A DNA stretch of 64,000 nucleotides from JANXQG01 sp963804375 (GTDB lineage Bacteria > Planctomycetota > Planctomycetia > Pirellulales > Thermoguttaceae). Below the pieces are notes generated by a model, which was given only the letters and a program-made list of their open reading frames with translations, had not been told where the DNA came from and did no database searches. The stretch lies in the NCBI GenBank assembly GCA_963804375.1, contig CAWDQE010000014.1:2418001-2482000 (forward strand). Direction: 5' to 3'. Below are positions 46,357 to 55,663 of this stretch, in pieces (positions within the stretch are counted from its first letter, which is position 1; each line of letters starts with the position of its first letter). The translations under genes and the position numbers were made by a program.

Positions 46357-47310
46357 TCAGTCCTCAGTGATATTGAATCCACTCGACCAGTTAAGCGCAC
46401 CGCGCAAACATCCCACCGCACATGCCGCCAGCCCCGGACACTCGGCACAACGCGCCGGCGTCGTCCGCCGTCGCTTCCAGGCCCGAAATACCTCGCTGCG
46501 GGCGATCGGCTTCCAATCGTCCTGAAACAGGTTGCCGCCGGAAACCGCCGGCCCCGCAGGTGGAATCACGCGGCCATCGGGCTCGATCCGCACGGCGTTG
46601 GCCGCCGCACGCGGGCCGCGGCGGACCTGCTGGGCTAAAGTCCGCGAGGGATCGAATCTTCGCGGCGGGAACCAGGTGAAATTGAATCGGCTCTCGCCCG
46701 ATTGCTCGATCCAGCGGGCGGCGGCAACCAACTCGCTGGCCGAGATGGCCCAACTCGACGGTTCGTCGTCGCGGCAAGCGATGGGAAAGCAGCGGACCTC
46801 GCGCACGCGGCGATCGTCGAGCAGTTGCAGCGTCCGCTTGATCGTTTTCCACGTGGACGGCACCAAGACGATCTGGATTGCCAACGGCAACTTGAGGTCT
46901 GCGAGCCTGTCCATCGCCCGCAACGCGCAGCGATAGTCGCCGGCCCCAGCCAAGGCGTCGTGAACCTCGCCGATGGCCGAGAGGAAAGGGATTTCGATCT
47001 CCTGTACCCCTGCCGCGGCCAGATCGGAGAGGAGTTCGGCTTGTGCCAGGTCGCTCGCCCGGCCACGAACGCTGACGCGCATCCCCAGTTCTACGGCTTG
47101 ACGCGCAGCTTGCACGAGGTCGCCGGCTTCAGGTTCGTCGCCAAGGATGAGATGGATCTGCTTCACGCCCCACACGGCCAGGCGAGGGAAAATCGGCCGC
47201 AGTTGCTGGGGGTCGGCCAGCGGCACGTCGGCCGCTCGCGGCGGCGGCGCCGGCGCTTCGGCAAGGCCGAGACGCTCGCACAAGTCTTGCAGGAATTGCT
47301 TGAATGCCAT
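46357..47310 (-). CDS. Radical-SAM-fold/SPASM-like protein lacking the Fe-S cluster motif
   Basis: 317 residues from ATG 47310. The body follows a radical SAM TIM barrel: IHLILGDEPEAGDLVQAARQ, VEIGM-type strand MRVSVRGRAS, EIEIPFLSAIGEVHDALAGA, LPLAIQIVLVPSTWKTI. Near the C-terminus CAECPGLAACAVGCLRG gives Cys spacing C-x2-C-x5-C-x3-C like a SPASM/twitch auxiliary cluster. The defining CxxxCxxC of the first strand is missing; the N-terminus is instead MAFKQFLQDLCERLGL. Either a domain that lost its radical chemistry or a truncated gene. The first 30 codons look normal, so loss appears old. Confidence 0.6.
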   Translation of the reverse strand: MAFKQFLQDLCERLGLAEAPAPPPRAADVPLADPQQLRPIFPRLAVWGVKQIHLILGDEPEAGDLVQAARQAVELGMRVSVRGRASDLAQAELLSDLAAAGVQEIEIPFLSAIGEVHDALAGAGDYRCALRAMDRLADLKLPLAIQIVLVPSTWKTIKRTLQLLDDRRVREVRCFPIACRDDEPSSWAISASELVAAARWIEQSGESRFNFTWFPPRRFDPSRTLAQQVRRGPRAAANAVRIEPDGRVIPPAGPAVSGGNLFQDDWKPIARSEVFRAWKRRRTTPARCAECPGLAACAVGCLRGALNWSSGFNITED

Positions 47311-47317
47311 TTTTCCA

Positions 47318-47483
47318 TTTTGGAGTGCGGTAATTCATTACCGCTTTGGTCCGGGCACCATGGACACATGGTCGGCGGGCCGGCTTTTTTTGCCGCAGGT
47401 GCCGCAACCGCGCGACGTTTTGCACGTCCCGAAGGCGGTCGCCGATCGCCCAAAAAAGCGGTAATAAATTACCGCACTCCAAA
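47318..47483. repeat. MITE-like 166-base element with inverted palindromic ends
   Basis: Left end TTTGGAGTGCGGTAATTCAT followed by TACCGC; right end GCGGTAATAAATTACCGCAC followed by TCCAAA. Each end is itself a palindrome (GCGGTAAT..ATTACCGC) and the two are inverted copies about 100 bases apart. No protein is encoded between them. Confidence 0.75.
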
Positions 47484-47513
47484 TTGATGGCAGCCACTTT
47501 TCTGTTTGAGCAT

Positions 47514-48653
47514 TTACACCACCGCGGCGCCGTCGGTGGCGCTACAAACGTAAACGGCCGGCTTGTTGCCGGTTCGGGCCTGATAGGCACTTGACGTGGC
47601 GGCCACGAAATCCTCGGCCGCGTCGGCCCGCACGATTGCCACGGCGCAGCCGCCGAAGCCGGCCCCGGTCATCCGCGCACCGTAGCAAGCACTGTGGGCC
47701 TGGGCCGCCTCGACCATGGCGTTCAAGGCGTCGCTGGAAACCTCATAGTCGTCGCGCAGGCTGGCATGGCTCTCGTTCATCAACCGGCCCAACGTGGCAA
47801 TGTCGCCCCGGCGCATGGCTTCGACTGCCCGGACGGTTCGATCATCTTCGGTGATCACGTGCCGCGCGCGGCGGCGGGTCGTGGTGTCCAGTTGGCCGTT
47901 TTTGCCTTCGAACATGGCCACGCTCACGTCGCGCAGGGCGCGGACCTGGAAAAACGCGGCCGCCGCCTCACACTGCGAACGGCGCTCGTTGTAGGCCGCA
48001 TCGACCAGCCTGCGGCGCGTTGCCGTGTCGAGGATCACGACGGCGACGCCTGCCGGCAGCGGCGCAGGCTGCAATTCCAGCGAGCGGCAGTCGATCAGCA
48101 TGGCATGGCCGGCGCGGCCGGTCGAGGAGATCAATTGGTCCATGATGCCGCAGTTCACGCCAATCCACTTGTTTTCCGAGCGCTGCCCCAGCTTGGCCTG
48201 GGCCACAGCGTCCCAGGGGATGCCGCTCACGGCGGCAAAGGCCCGGGCGGTGGCCATCTCCAGTGCGGCCGAGGACGAAAGCCCCGCCCCCAGCGGCACG
48301 TCGCCGGCCAGCACGCCTTCCCAGCCCTGCAGCTTCATGCCGGCGTCCTGAAGGCACCAGGCCACGCCCTTGAGGTACTCGATCCAGCCCGCCTTCTCGC
48401 GCTTCAGGTTTGTGACGTCGAACTCGCGGCCCTCTTGGAAGTCGATCGAGTACACGTGCACGCGGCAATCCCTGCGCGGCCGCAGGGCAATCCAGGCGGC
48501 CCGATCAATGGCCAACGGCAGGACGAAGCCGTCGTTATAATCGGTGTGCTCCCCGATCAGGTTGACCCGACCCGGCGCCCTCACAACAAGAGGGGGAACT
48601 TGCCCAAAGCGTTCCGTGAAATACGTGACAAGGTCTTGTTTGGCCAGCGGCAT
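47514..48653 (-). CDS. galK: Galactokinase
   Basis: 379 residues from ATG 48653, the usual length. GHMP-kinase blocks: PGRVNLIGEHTDYNDGFVLP (galactokinase signature), GAGLSSSAALEMATARAFAA (phosphate-binding loop), and C-terminal GARMTGAGFGGCAVAIV. Converts galactose to galactose 1-phosphate in the Leloir pathway. No galT or galE is adjacent. A possible start at 48707 adds 18 residues without conservation. Confidence 0.95.
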   Translation of the reverse strand: MPLAKQDLVTYFTERFGQVPPLVVRAPGRVNLIGEHTDYNDGFVLPLAIDRAAWIALRPRRDCRVHVYSIDFQEGREFDVTNLKREKAGWIEYLKGVAWCLQDAGMKLQGWEGVLAGDVPLGAGLSSSAALEMATARAFAAVSGIPWDAVAQAKLGQRSENKWIGVNCGIMDQLISSTGRAGHAMLIDCRSLELQPAPLPAGVAVVILDTATRRRLVDAAYNERRSQCEAAAAFFQVRALRDVSVAMFEGKNGQLDTTTRRRARHVITEDDRTVRAVEAMRRGDIATLGRLMNESHASLRDDYEVSSDALNAMVEAAQAHSACYGARMTGAGFGGCAVAIVRADAAEDFVAATSSAYQARTGNKPAVYVCSATDGAAVV

Positions 48654-48831
48654 AGCAATAAGTCTTTCCTCGTAGGATCGGGAGCCAAGAACGGATGCCC
48701 GGAACAACCTATTATGGTGTTCCAGATTGGGGTCGGAGTCAAGAGGCGGGGAATTGACCGAGCGCTCGCAGTCCCGGGTTTAGCCGGCAGGTGCGGCGTT
48801 GGGACCGACGAAAGCCGGGACTACGAACGGC

Positions 48832-49920
48832 TTATTGCCAGAACCGTCCTGTCGATGTTGGCTGACTGGGAGGCGTTGCCCATGGTCGACTGTCGGCCGG
48901 TTGGGCCGTGCCGCTTGGCGCCGAAGCGGCGCTCGACTTCCGCCGCCCGCTCGCAGGGATACCAGCACTGGTCGGCGGGTCGGCGGCAAGGGGTCCGTTG
49001 GCCATGGCTGCGACCGCCGCTGGCTGTTGTGGGGCGAAAGCAGGTGCGGGAGACGTTGTCGTCGAAGCCGCCGGCCAGGCGAAGGCCGGTGGCGGCACGG
49101 TGGTCGAATTTGCCGGAACCATCGTGGGCCCCGGCGTTCCGCCAGCCGGACGACGGGGAATGAGGGCTGGGATGGCCACATCGCCCGACGACTTGGGGCC
49201 GGTCTTGGCCACCGCCGAATCCAATACGTCCTTGACGACCTGGCCCAGGTTCTTGGCGACTTGCTGGCCTTGGCCGGCGGAAATCTGATGAATCACGTTG
49301 GGATCGTTCAGCACGAAGAACGTCACCACCGCGAGTTTGGCATAGCAGGCGACGTTGGGCCACCACTCATTGCCGGCGAATTTCATCGCCGTGCCGAACG
49401 ATCGCTTCAGGTGCGGCCTGCCGTCCCATTCGACGCTGTAGATTTCATCGAGCAGCAAGTGAATGAAGAAACCCAGGCAAACGGCCGCCACCATGAACAG
49501 CCGCACGAACATGCTTTCGCCGTAAAACAGCAGATAGGTCAGCTCGCCGAAGATGGCCATCGACGGAAAACTATGGAACATGCCGCGATGGACCGTGTAA
49601 TGCCGGAGAAAATGGGCCAGTCCGAAACGAATGGCCACGTAGATGATGGCCCCCGCAAGGATCAGCGTCTCCTGGTCGAAGCTGTAGGAAAGCAGCCGGG
49701 TGATGAGCATGGTGGGCACGACCGAGGCCAGGAAGGTCGTGATTTCCCGCAGGGGAATGCCCGGTCCGCTATCGATATCCGGTAATATGCCGCCGACGCT
49801 GCACAGGCCGGCCCCGACAAGGCTGGTGGTCAGGGGCACGCCGTATCCTAAATAGGCCACGGTCCCGCAGCCGATGCCGGCGAGCGTGCTGCACTTGATA
49901 TGGGTTGGAAACATCGCCAT
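48832..49920 (-). CDS. DUF457/YdjM-like membrane-bound metal-dependent hydrolase
   Basis: 362 residues. Membrane-embedded N-terminal part with HIKCSTLAGIGCGTVAYLGY and the D-x-D motif in GGILPDIDSGPGIPLRE, then HYTVHRGMFHSFPSMAIF (His-rich) and FFIHLLLDEIYSVEW, all typical of the YdjM/DUF457 family. The last 130 residues are Pro/Ala/Ser-rich and low in complexity, likely cytoplasmic and disordered. Function in planctomycetes unknown. Confidence 0.85.
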   Translation of the reverse strand: MAMFPTHIKCSTLAGIGCGTVAYLGYGVPLTTSLVGAGLCSVGGILPDIDSGPGIPLREITTFLASVVPTMLITRLLSYSFDQETLILAGAIIYVAIRFGLAHFLRHYTVHRGMFHSFPSMAIFGELTYLLFYGESMFVRLFMVAAVCLGFFIHLLLDEIYSVEWDGRPHLKRSFGTAMKFAGNEWWPNVACYAKLAVVTFFVLNDPNVIHQISAGQGQQVAKNLGQVVKDVLDSAVAKTGPKSSGDVAIPALIPRRPAGGTPGPTMVPANSTTVPPPAFAWPAASTTTSPAPAFAPQQPAAVAAMANGPLAADPPTSAGIPASGRRKSSAASAPSGTAQPADSRPWATPPSQPTSTGRFWQ

Positions 49921-49973
49921 CGGTAGGGTCTCCGACGCAGAGGAATTAGGCTTTCAAGCCTTTTTTTGCGTTC

Positions 49974-50056
49974 GTGGGGTGGGCCGAGTGAAACGAGTCC
50001 CACCAAGTTCGACCTCGAAATATTTGTGGGACTCGTTTCAATCGGCCTACCCTACG
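49974..50056. repeat. Inverted pair of GGGCCGAGTGAAACGAGTCC repeats
   Basis: Arm 49974-50004 (GTGGGGTGGGCCGAGTGAAA, then CGAGTCCCACC) and inverted arm 50026-50056 (GTGGGACTCGTTTCAATCGG, then CCTACCCTACG). A third copy of the latter arm lies at 61150-61181. They fill most of the 325-base gap before the MATE gene, in which I see no gene. Confidence 0.8.
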
Positions 50057-50245
50057 ACCTTTTAGCCGAGGGCACGTTTTTCGCCAAGGTCAGTTTGCGA
50101 ATTCTTGGGATTGCCTATATCCGCCAGTTCGCCCTCTTTTCGTTCTTCTCCAATTGGCCCTTACCCAACGCCGATCATTTGATACACTTGATACAGCCCC
50201 TGTCGATCTTTTGCCCGCAACTAATTCACCCCGCCCGAGCCGCCC

Positions 50246-51811
50246 GTGCAATCATCCCCCCAGTCCGAGCGATCCCGCCAGAACCCGTACGCTTCGCCCT
50301 CGACCGATAGTGTGGCGGCGCAACCATCCCCCCAGTCCGAGCGAACCCGCCGGCTTGCCGAAGATACCATTCCCCGACTTTTGCTCCGCCTGTCGCTGCC
50401 GGCCATGGTCGGCATGATGACGCAAGGCGCCTACTACTTTGTGGACCGCGTGTTTGTTGGCCAGGCATTGAATCCCGACGCGCTGGCGGGCATCACCTTG
50501 GCGTTTCCCTACATGCTCGTCCTTCTGGCCGCGTCGATGCTGATTGGTTTTGGCGCCGCGGCGCAGGTATCGATCAAACTGGGGGAAAAGAAGGCCGACG
50601 AGGCCGAGCGGGTCCTGGGAAACGCTGCGCTGCTGCTGGTGCTGGTTTCCATCGTTCTCACGGTCGTGGGGCAGTTGCTGTTGGACCCCGTCTTGCGCGG
50701 CCTGGGTATTTCTGCCGACGTATTGCCTTACACGCACGACTACTTGCAAATCATCATCTTCGCCACCGGTTTTCAGTTGGTCGGCTTCGGGCTCAATGCG
50801 GTGATCCGCGCCGAGGGCAATGCGCGAACGGCGATGTGGACGCTCCTGATCGGCGTGTTCCTGAACTTGCTGCTGGCCTGGCTATTCCTCTTCAAGTTCC
50901 CTCAATGGGGAATCTGCAGATTTCTCTGGGGGATGCGTGGCGCGGCGTTTGCCACGGCGATAGCCCAAGGCGTGTCGGCCGTCTGGGTACTGGCCTATTT
51001 CCTGCAGGGCAGGAGCGTGCTCCGCTTGCACTGGCGGCAGATCCTGGACATGCAGTTCCACGGGCCGACGTGCGGCAGGATCCTGCTGATCGGCTCGCCG
51101 ATGTTCGCCATGCAACTTTTCGGGGCCCTGATGTTCGGCTTTGTCAACCATCAGGCGGGAAAATATGGACAAGCCGCCGACTACGGCGATGCGGCAATCG
51201 CAGTCTGGGGCGGCATTTACGCGCTCTTCATGATGGCCAATATGCCGGTCTACGGGATCAACCAGGGCACGCAGCCCATCGTCGGCTTCAACTATGGCGC
51301 CAAGCGATTTGATCGGGTGAAAGAGGCCCTCTTGACCGGCATCCTTTACGCGTCGACCTTGACGGTCCTTGGATTTGTCGTCGCGATGCTCATTCCGGGG
51401 CCGGTGATGGGACTGTTCATCAACAAGGAAATCGCCAACCGCTCGGAATTGATCGCCTTGGGCGTGCATGCCATGCGCGTTTGCTTCCTGATGTCGCCGC
51501 TGGTCGGCTTCCAAGTCGTCAGCGCCAGTTATTTCCAGGCGACGGGCAAGCCGCGGGAAGCCATGCTGCTCATGCTTTCGCGGCAGGTGTTTCTGCTCAT
51601 TCCCCTGGTCTGGATCCTGCCGAAGTTCTTCAAACTCGACGGCGTGTGGATGGCCCTGCCGATCTCCGACGCCGTGTCGTCGCTGCTGACCGGCGCGTGC
51701 CTCTTCTTCGAACTCCGCCACCTCGACAGTCGCCATCAAGAAACGACCGCGGCGGCGGAATCGTCCGGGCCTGTCGCGGCGGATTTGCCGGTGCCGGAAG
51801 ACGCGGCGTGA
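50246..51811 (+). CDS. MATE family efflux transporter
   Basis: 521 residues; GTG start at 50246. A Ser/Pro-rich cytoplasmic start contains a duplicated SPQSER segment encoded by a direct DNA repeat (about 50252 and 50325). Twelve hydrophobic helices follow, beginning RLLLRLSLPAMVGMMTQGAY and YFVDRVFVGQALNPDALAGI, the usual MATE N-lobe start. GINQGTQPIVGFNYGAKRFD marks the second repeat (compare Q-P-x-x-G-x-N-Y-G). It exports cationic compounds with Na+ or H+. It stands alone. A downstream ATG near residue 54 could also be used. Confidence 0.92.
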   Translation: MQSSPQSERSRQNPYASPSTDSVAAQPSPQSERTRRLAEDTIPRLLLRLSLPAMVGMMTQGAYYFVDRVFVGQALNPDALAGITLAFPYMLVLLAASMLIGFGAAAQVSIKLGEKKADEAERVLGNAALLLVLVSIVLTVVGQLLLDPVLRGLGISADVLPYTHDYLQIIIFATGFQLVGFGLNAVIRAEGNARTAMWTLLIGVFLNLLLAWLFLFKFPQWGICRFLWGMRGAAFATAIAQGVSAVWVLAYFLQGRSVLRLHWRQILDMQFHGPTCGRILLIGSPMFAMQLFGALMFGFVNHQAGKYGQAADYGDAAIAVWGGIYALFMMANMPVYGINQGTQPIVGFNYGAKRFDRVKEALLTGILYASTLTVLGFVVAMLIPGPVMGLFINKEIANRSELIALGVHAMRVCFLMSPLVGFQVVSASYFQATGKPREAMLLMLSRQVFLLIPLVWILPKFFKLDGVWMALPISDAVSSLLTGACLFFELRHLDSRHQETTAAAESSGPVAADLPVPEDAA

Positions 51812-51820
51812 GTGATCAGC

Positions 51821-51857
51821 AAAAAAAACGCTCGAAGACATCCGGGTCTTCGAGCGT
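51821..51857 (-). terminator. Rho-independent terminator
   Basis: ACGCTCGAAGAC (51828-51839) and GTCTTCGAGCGT (51846-51857) make a perfect 12-bp stem. On the minus strand it is followed by a run of 8 T (51828 down to 51821), so it ends transcription of the 51897-52112 gene. It also lies just after the MATE stop. Confidence 0.9.
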
Positions 51858-51896
51858 AAGAATGGGCGATGAAAATCGGTTCCGAATCCGTATCGA

Positions 51897-52112
51897 CTAG
51901 GCCCGCGGGCGGAGACTCCCCGTCAGACCGCTGTAATCGGTGCGATCTTCGGGGTGCCACAAGGGGAGACCGCGCAAAACGCGCTCGGCCAACATGTCGA
52001 TCTTCGCTTTGGAGCCGGCAGGCGCGTCCGTCCGACGAAACTCCGCGCTCTCGACGGGGTTGAAGTCCTCGTCGTGACCGCACTCCAAAATTGCTTCGAA
52101 AACATTCCGCAT
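51897..52112 (-). CDS. Small conserved-looking hypothetical protein
   Basis: 71 residues: MRNVFEAILECGHDEDFNPV ... AERVLRGLPLWHPEDRTDYS. No domain known to me. The clear promoter at 52276-52303 and a strong terminator downstream argue that this small gene is real and monocistronic. Confidence 0.7.
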   Translation of the reverse strand: MRNVFEAILECGHDEDFNPVESAEFRRTDAPAGSKAKIDMLAERVLRGLPLWHPEDRTDYSGLTGSLRPRA

Positions 52113-52275
52113 CGAAATAAAACTCCAAAAAACTAATCAGGTTTCCAGCCAGGAATGGTGCGTCCCATTCATTCCGGAACCGGCGGCTGGCATCAGATCC
52201 CACGACACCATGGATCGCCTCGGGTGTGGATTCAACCCTTCTGGGGTAAGGGGTGCCGCGAACACTAAACTGTTT

Positions 52276-52303
52276 ATTATCCACGAACGCGATTATTTGT
52301 CAA
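52276..52303 (-). promoter_or_regulatory. Sigma70 promoter of the 52112 gene
   Basis: On the minus strand TTGACA (52303-52298), 16-base spacer, GATAAT (52281-52276), 164 bases before the start codon at 52112. The best consensus match I see in the window. Confidence 0.65.
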
Positions 52304-52403
52304 GCGCTAGAACGAGATTTTTCCTGCGCTAAATCGGATTACTCCTGCCATCATCTGCCCATAAATTAGGCAAATTGACAGGAGTTTGCCGAATAAATGA
52401 GCT

Positions 52404-52601
52404 TTAGGACGCTTTCTCGACCGGACTGGCCGGCTCGCGCTCCTCCGGATGCCGGCTGTCATACTCTTCGTACAACACGGAAGGGCATACGTCGGCCACA
52501 CCGCAGGCCGGGCAAACAATGCGAATCAGATCCGAACTGCTCAGTTTCAAATTGTTCGTGCTGCACATCTCATAAAGTTCACGCAGATGTCGGCATGGCA
52601 T
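52404..52601 (-). CDS. Small zinc-ribbon-like protein
   Basis: 65 residues: MPCRHLRELYEMCSTNNLKL ... IRIVCPACGVADVCPSVLYE. Cys at position 3 and 13 and CPACGVADVC give a likely zinc ribbon. The 'SSSDLIRIVCPACG' phrase looks conserved in planctomycete small proteins, but no function is known. GGAG lies about 11 bases before the ATG at 52601. The YfhO-like gene at 52685 reads in the same direction upstream of it. Confidence 0.65.
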   Translation of the reverse strand: MPCRHLRELYEMCSTNNLKLSSSDLIRIVCPACGVADVCPSVLYEEYDSRHPEEREPASPVEKAS

Positions 52602-52684
52602 AGGTAGGTTCTCCGTTGGCTTCTTGGTGTTCGCGAATTCCAGGAGGCACTCTTATTGTATCCGAAATGCCTGTCGAAATGGAG

Positions 52685-55180
52685 TCAGATCCGCTTCCGG
52701 AGCAGGACCATGCCGAGGAGCGTTACGGTTGCGAGCCCGGCGGCCATGAAAATCCCCTTCCGCCAGGGAAGATCGTAGAAAACCTGGACGCGGGTTACAC
52801 CGCCGGGCACGCGGATCTCCATGCGTCCCCACTCGTCGCTCGAGAATTCCAGCGGTTGCTTTCCGCACGCCGCTCGCAGCCACGGCCGAACGACCATGTT
52901 GACCACAACAGTCCGCTGGCCCTGGCCGGGTACCTCGACCGCGGTCCCCCAGCCATGAAACTCGATCGGCAGCGGCGCCTGCGGAGCGGCCCGATCGAAG
53001 GCCATGGGGTTGGCATCCGGGAGCTCGTACAGACTGACTTCCTCGCGGCGGACCCGCAGCTTTGCGGCAGGCAGAGACGCCTCTTGATAGCGGGGCCAGC
53101 TCGAATCCGAGAACCCCAAGCACCAGTCGCTCTGGCACGCGGCCTGCCAGTATTCCCGCTCTTTCTTGTAGTAGTCGGGGTTGGCGACCAGAACCCAGCG
53201 GATCCCGTAGGCCCGGCTCGCTTCGGCCGGCGATGCGTCGAATTTCGCCTGGAAGGCCCGCGTCTCCGGCCGGGCTTCGAAGACCGGATCGTAACCGCCG
53301 AATCCGTAAGCCCCATAGGCCGAAGGCAGGCTCAGCGGCAGCATGTAGGAAAAGCCCGGCAAGCTGGCTCGAAATGGCCCATACCACCAGACGCGACCGG
53401 CCAGCGGATTCTGACTCGGCAGGACGCACTCGGCAATCTCTCGGGGAAGCTCGGGGTAGGGACGGTCGCCGTAGCACCACAGGCTGTTCCGCGAAAGCGA
53501 AACGTGATAGAGCATCAGCGCGGCTGTCGCGGCGGCGATCAGATACTCCCACTTTCGCCCAGCCGTGCGGCGCAATAGACGTTCCAGGAAGATCCCGCCC
53601 GCAATCAAGGAAAAGAAAACGAAGAAGGGCATCAGCCGATGGGGATGATGATTGACCGCACGGATCACGGGCAGATTCCCGATCACCGTCCACAGCATGC
53701 CTTCCGCGCCCAGGCCCAGCCAGAGAGAAACGATGGCGGCGGCCGTCCAGGGATGCTGCCCCAGCCAGGCTCGGCGACAGCGATAAGCCAGCAACAGCCC
53801 CATGCTCAGAAACGCGCAGGCCATGAGGAAGGTCCCGGCGTAATACCACTGGGTCTCCAGGACCTGTTCCCGGTTGGCGGGCAGTCCCATGAAACCCGCC
53901 GCGTGGGTAAGAGGAAACGGCGCAAGGGTGGCCAGCAGTCCTTGTTCGAATCCCATCCCGGCATTGGCCGTCTTTTCCGCCATGCCGCGGGCAAATTCGA
54001 GTTGCACCGTCAACACCGGCAAGATGAGGGCCAGGCCGAGAAGACTGGCGGCAACCGGCCAGATCAACTGTCTTGCGGCAACGCGCCCGCAAATCACCGC
54101 GACCGCCGCGGTGAAGCCCAGCAGCAACATGCCATAGAACCAGTACTGGGGAAAACCGATGTAGTAGAAACCGCCGATCGCCAATGCGGCGGTCAACAGC
54201 CATCGCCAGCCGACGCGGCCCTGGAGCCAACGCTCCATGACGCAGAACAGCAGAGGCAGCCAAACGACGGTCGCGATCACAAAAGGCCAGCCGCGTCCGA
54301 CCAGCAAGACATAGCCGGAGAGCGTAAACGAGATTCCCAGGACGAATGCCAAGGCGGGCCGCAGCCCGGCCGTCCTGGCCGCCGCGAACAACGCCAGAAA
54401 GCCCGCCATGAGATGTATCGCGGCAAGCACGTCCAGCATGTAATACTCGTTGCCAAGACCCCAACGCGCGAGGCCATAGGCAAGGAAGTTCGGCGGATAG
54501 AAGAACGAACCATCGCCCGCGCCGGGCACTCCCATCAGTTGACACGGATTAAGCCCGGGGAATTCTCCGCGGATGATCGACCTGAAGCCGAGCACGGTTT
54601 GCGGCAGGCCGTTGGCAAAATTGTCGTCTTGAACAAAGTAGAACGGCTCGATCCATTCCAGCATGGCCAACGCCACGGCAACCGTTGCCAATCCCAAGGC
54701 GATCCAGGTCCAGGACCGCACGGGGCGGATCGTGTCATCCATCGTGCCGCCGGGTACCCGCCCGCGGGTGCGGTTGCCCAGGGCAGGCGATACGCCCGCA
54801 CCACAACGTGTCCCAGGTCCGCCAAGGGCATCCAAAAGCAATCGCTCAACGGGCCGGACCGATTTCCGCCGCAGAAACAGGCAGAAGCCTACGACGGCCG
54901 TCAGCAGGAGCAGGAGCGCCTGGGGGCAGGCATCGACGATGAACCGCGGATCGAGCACCTGCCCCCACGGCTGGCCCTGGCCGTTCTCGGCCGCAATGCA
55001 GAACGCCTGGCCGGTTGCGGCCGCGTAGCGGAGCGCCCAGACCGTCAAGAGGATGAAACCGCTGATCACCAGGACGCGGGTTGCCGAGCGGCGACGAAAG
55101 GCCCCACGGCCAGAGCAGCGGCCGGTTCGGCCGGCGGTTGACTTGGAAACGTCCCGATCTGGAGTTTCATATTCGATCAT
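52685..55180 (-). CDS. YfhO-like large integral membrane protein
   Basis: About 831 residues from ATG 55180 (a longer ORF to 55288 lacks support). A first helix VLVISGFILLTVWALRYAAA is followed by FIVDACPQALLLLLTAVVGF, then at least ten more helices, and a large C-terminal extracytoplasmic domain with GFGGYDPVFEARPETRAFQA and SLYELPDANPMAFDRA, ending in a final helix and RKRI. This plan matches YfhO/PMT-type glycosyltransferase-like proteins of planctomycetes, thought to decorate cell-wall polymers. A dispersed repeat (54769-54806) adds the peptide CGAGVSPALGN in a loop between helices 2 and 3. Confidence 0.8.
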   Translation of the reverse strand: MIEYETPDRDVSKSTAGRTGRCSGRGAFRRRSATRVLVISGFILLTVWALRYAAATGQAFCIAAENGQGQPWGQVLDPRFIVDACPQALLLLLTAVVGFCLFLRRKSVRPVERLLLDALGGPGTRCGAGVSPALGNRTRGRVPGGTMDDTIRPVRSWTWIALGLATVAVALAMLEWIEPFYFVQDDNFANGLPQTVLGFRSIIRGEFPGLNPCQLMGVPGAGDGSFFYPPNFLAYGLARWGLGNEYYMLDVLAAIHLMAGFLALFAAARTAGLRPALAFVLGISFTLSGYVLLVGRGWPFVIATVVWLPLLFCVMERWLQGRVGWRWLLTAALAIGGFYYIGFPQYWFYGMLLLGFTAAVAVICGRVAARQLIWPVAASLLGLALILPVLTVQLEFARGMAEKTANAGMGFEQGLLATLAPFPLTHAAGFMGLPANREQVLETQWYYAGTFLMACAFLSMGLLLAYRCRRAWLGQHPWTAAAIVSLWLGLGAEGMLWTVIGNLPVIRAVNHHPHRLMPFFVFFSLIAGGIFLERLLRRTAGRKWEYLIAAATAALMLYHVSLSRNSLWCYGDRPYPELPREIAECVLPSQNPLAGRVWWYGPFRASLPGFSYMLPLSLPSAYGAYGFGGYDPVFEARPETRAFQAKFDASPAEASRAYGIRWVLVANPDYYKKEREYWQAACQSDWCLGFSDSSWPRYQEASLPAAKLRVRREEVSLYELPDANPMAFDRAAPQAPLPIEFHGWGTAVEVPGQGQRTVVVNMVVRPWLRAACGKQPLEFSSDEWGRMEIRVPGGVTRVQVFYDLPWRKGIFMAAGLATVTLLGMVLLRKRI
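54769..54806. repeat. Dispersed palindromic repeat, second copy (inside YfhO gene)
   Basis: GCCCAGGGCAGGCGATACGC then CCGCACCACAA, matching 27 of 30 bases of the core at 10969-10998. Also in frame inside its host gene. Confidence 0.75.
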
Positions 55181-55663
55181 GATTTCATCAGCAAAGCAAT
55201 CTCGACTAAAGACAAGTATATCTCTTTGGCAGGCGCCAGGTCCCCTCTCCCCACGGGAGCTGGACAGGGTGAAGGGATTTGCACGCATCCCCTTAAAGAA
55301 TTAGCTCACGGTTGTTCGGCCGTGCAAGAAAATATCGCAGGGAAAGGACCCGGGAAACCATTTAGGCCGTGGGGTGGGACAAGATCCGGAGTGCCTGCGA
55401 AGTGGGTCGGCGAGCGCCGGCCCACGCTACATTGTATGAATAATCCGGGTTGAAAGGTATAAAGAGACTGCAACGCCTGCAACGACGCGTTTCGACTTAT
55501 GGCGTTTCCGACGGCCGCGGTGTAAACTGGCGCGATTGCCGATCCAAGGGCATCGAGGGCCTGGAGGACGTTGGTGTGGGCTGGTTCCAGCATGAAATCC
55601 AGTTGCCTGCTTTTTCGCAGGGAATTCATAAGACAGTCATCTGTTGAACCACGGAGAAGAAAC
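55181..55663. other. Intergenic region with GTGGG-type repeats
   Basis: 483 bases between divergent genes. It holds a repeat bounded by GTGGGGTGGG (near 55372) and GGCCCACGCTAC (near 55420), and GAATAATCCGGG as also seen at 35660. I see no gene. Confidence 0.5.
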
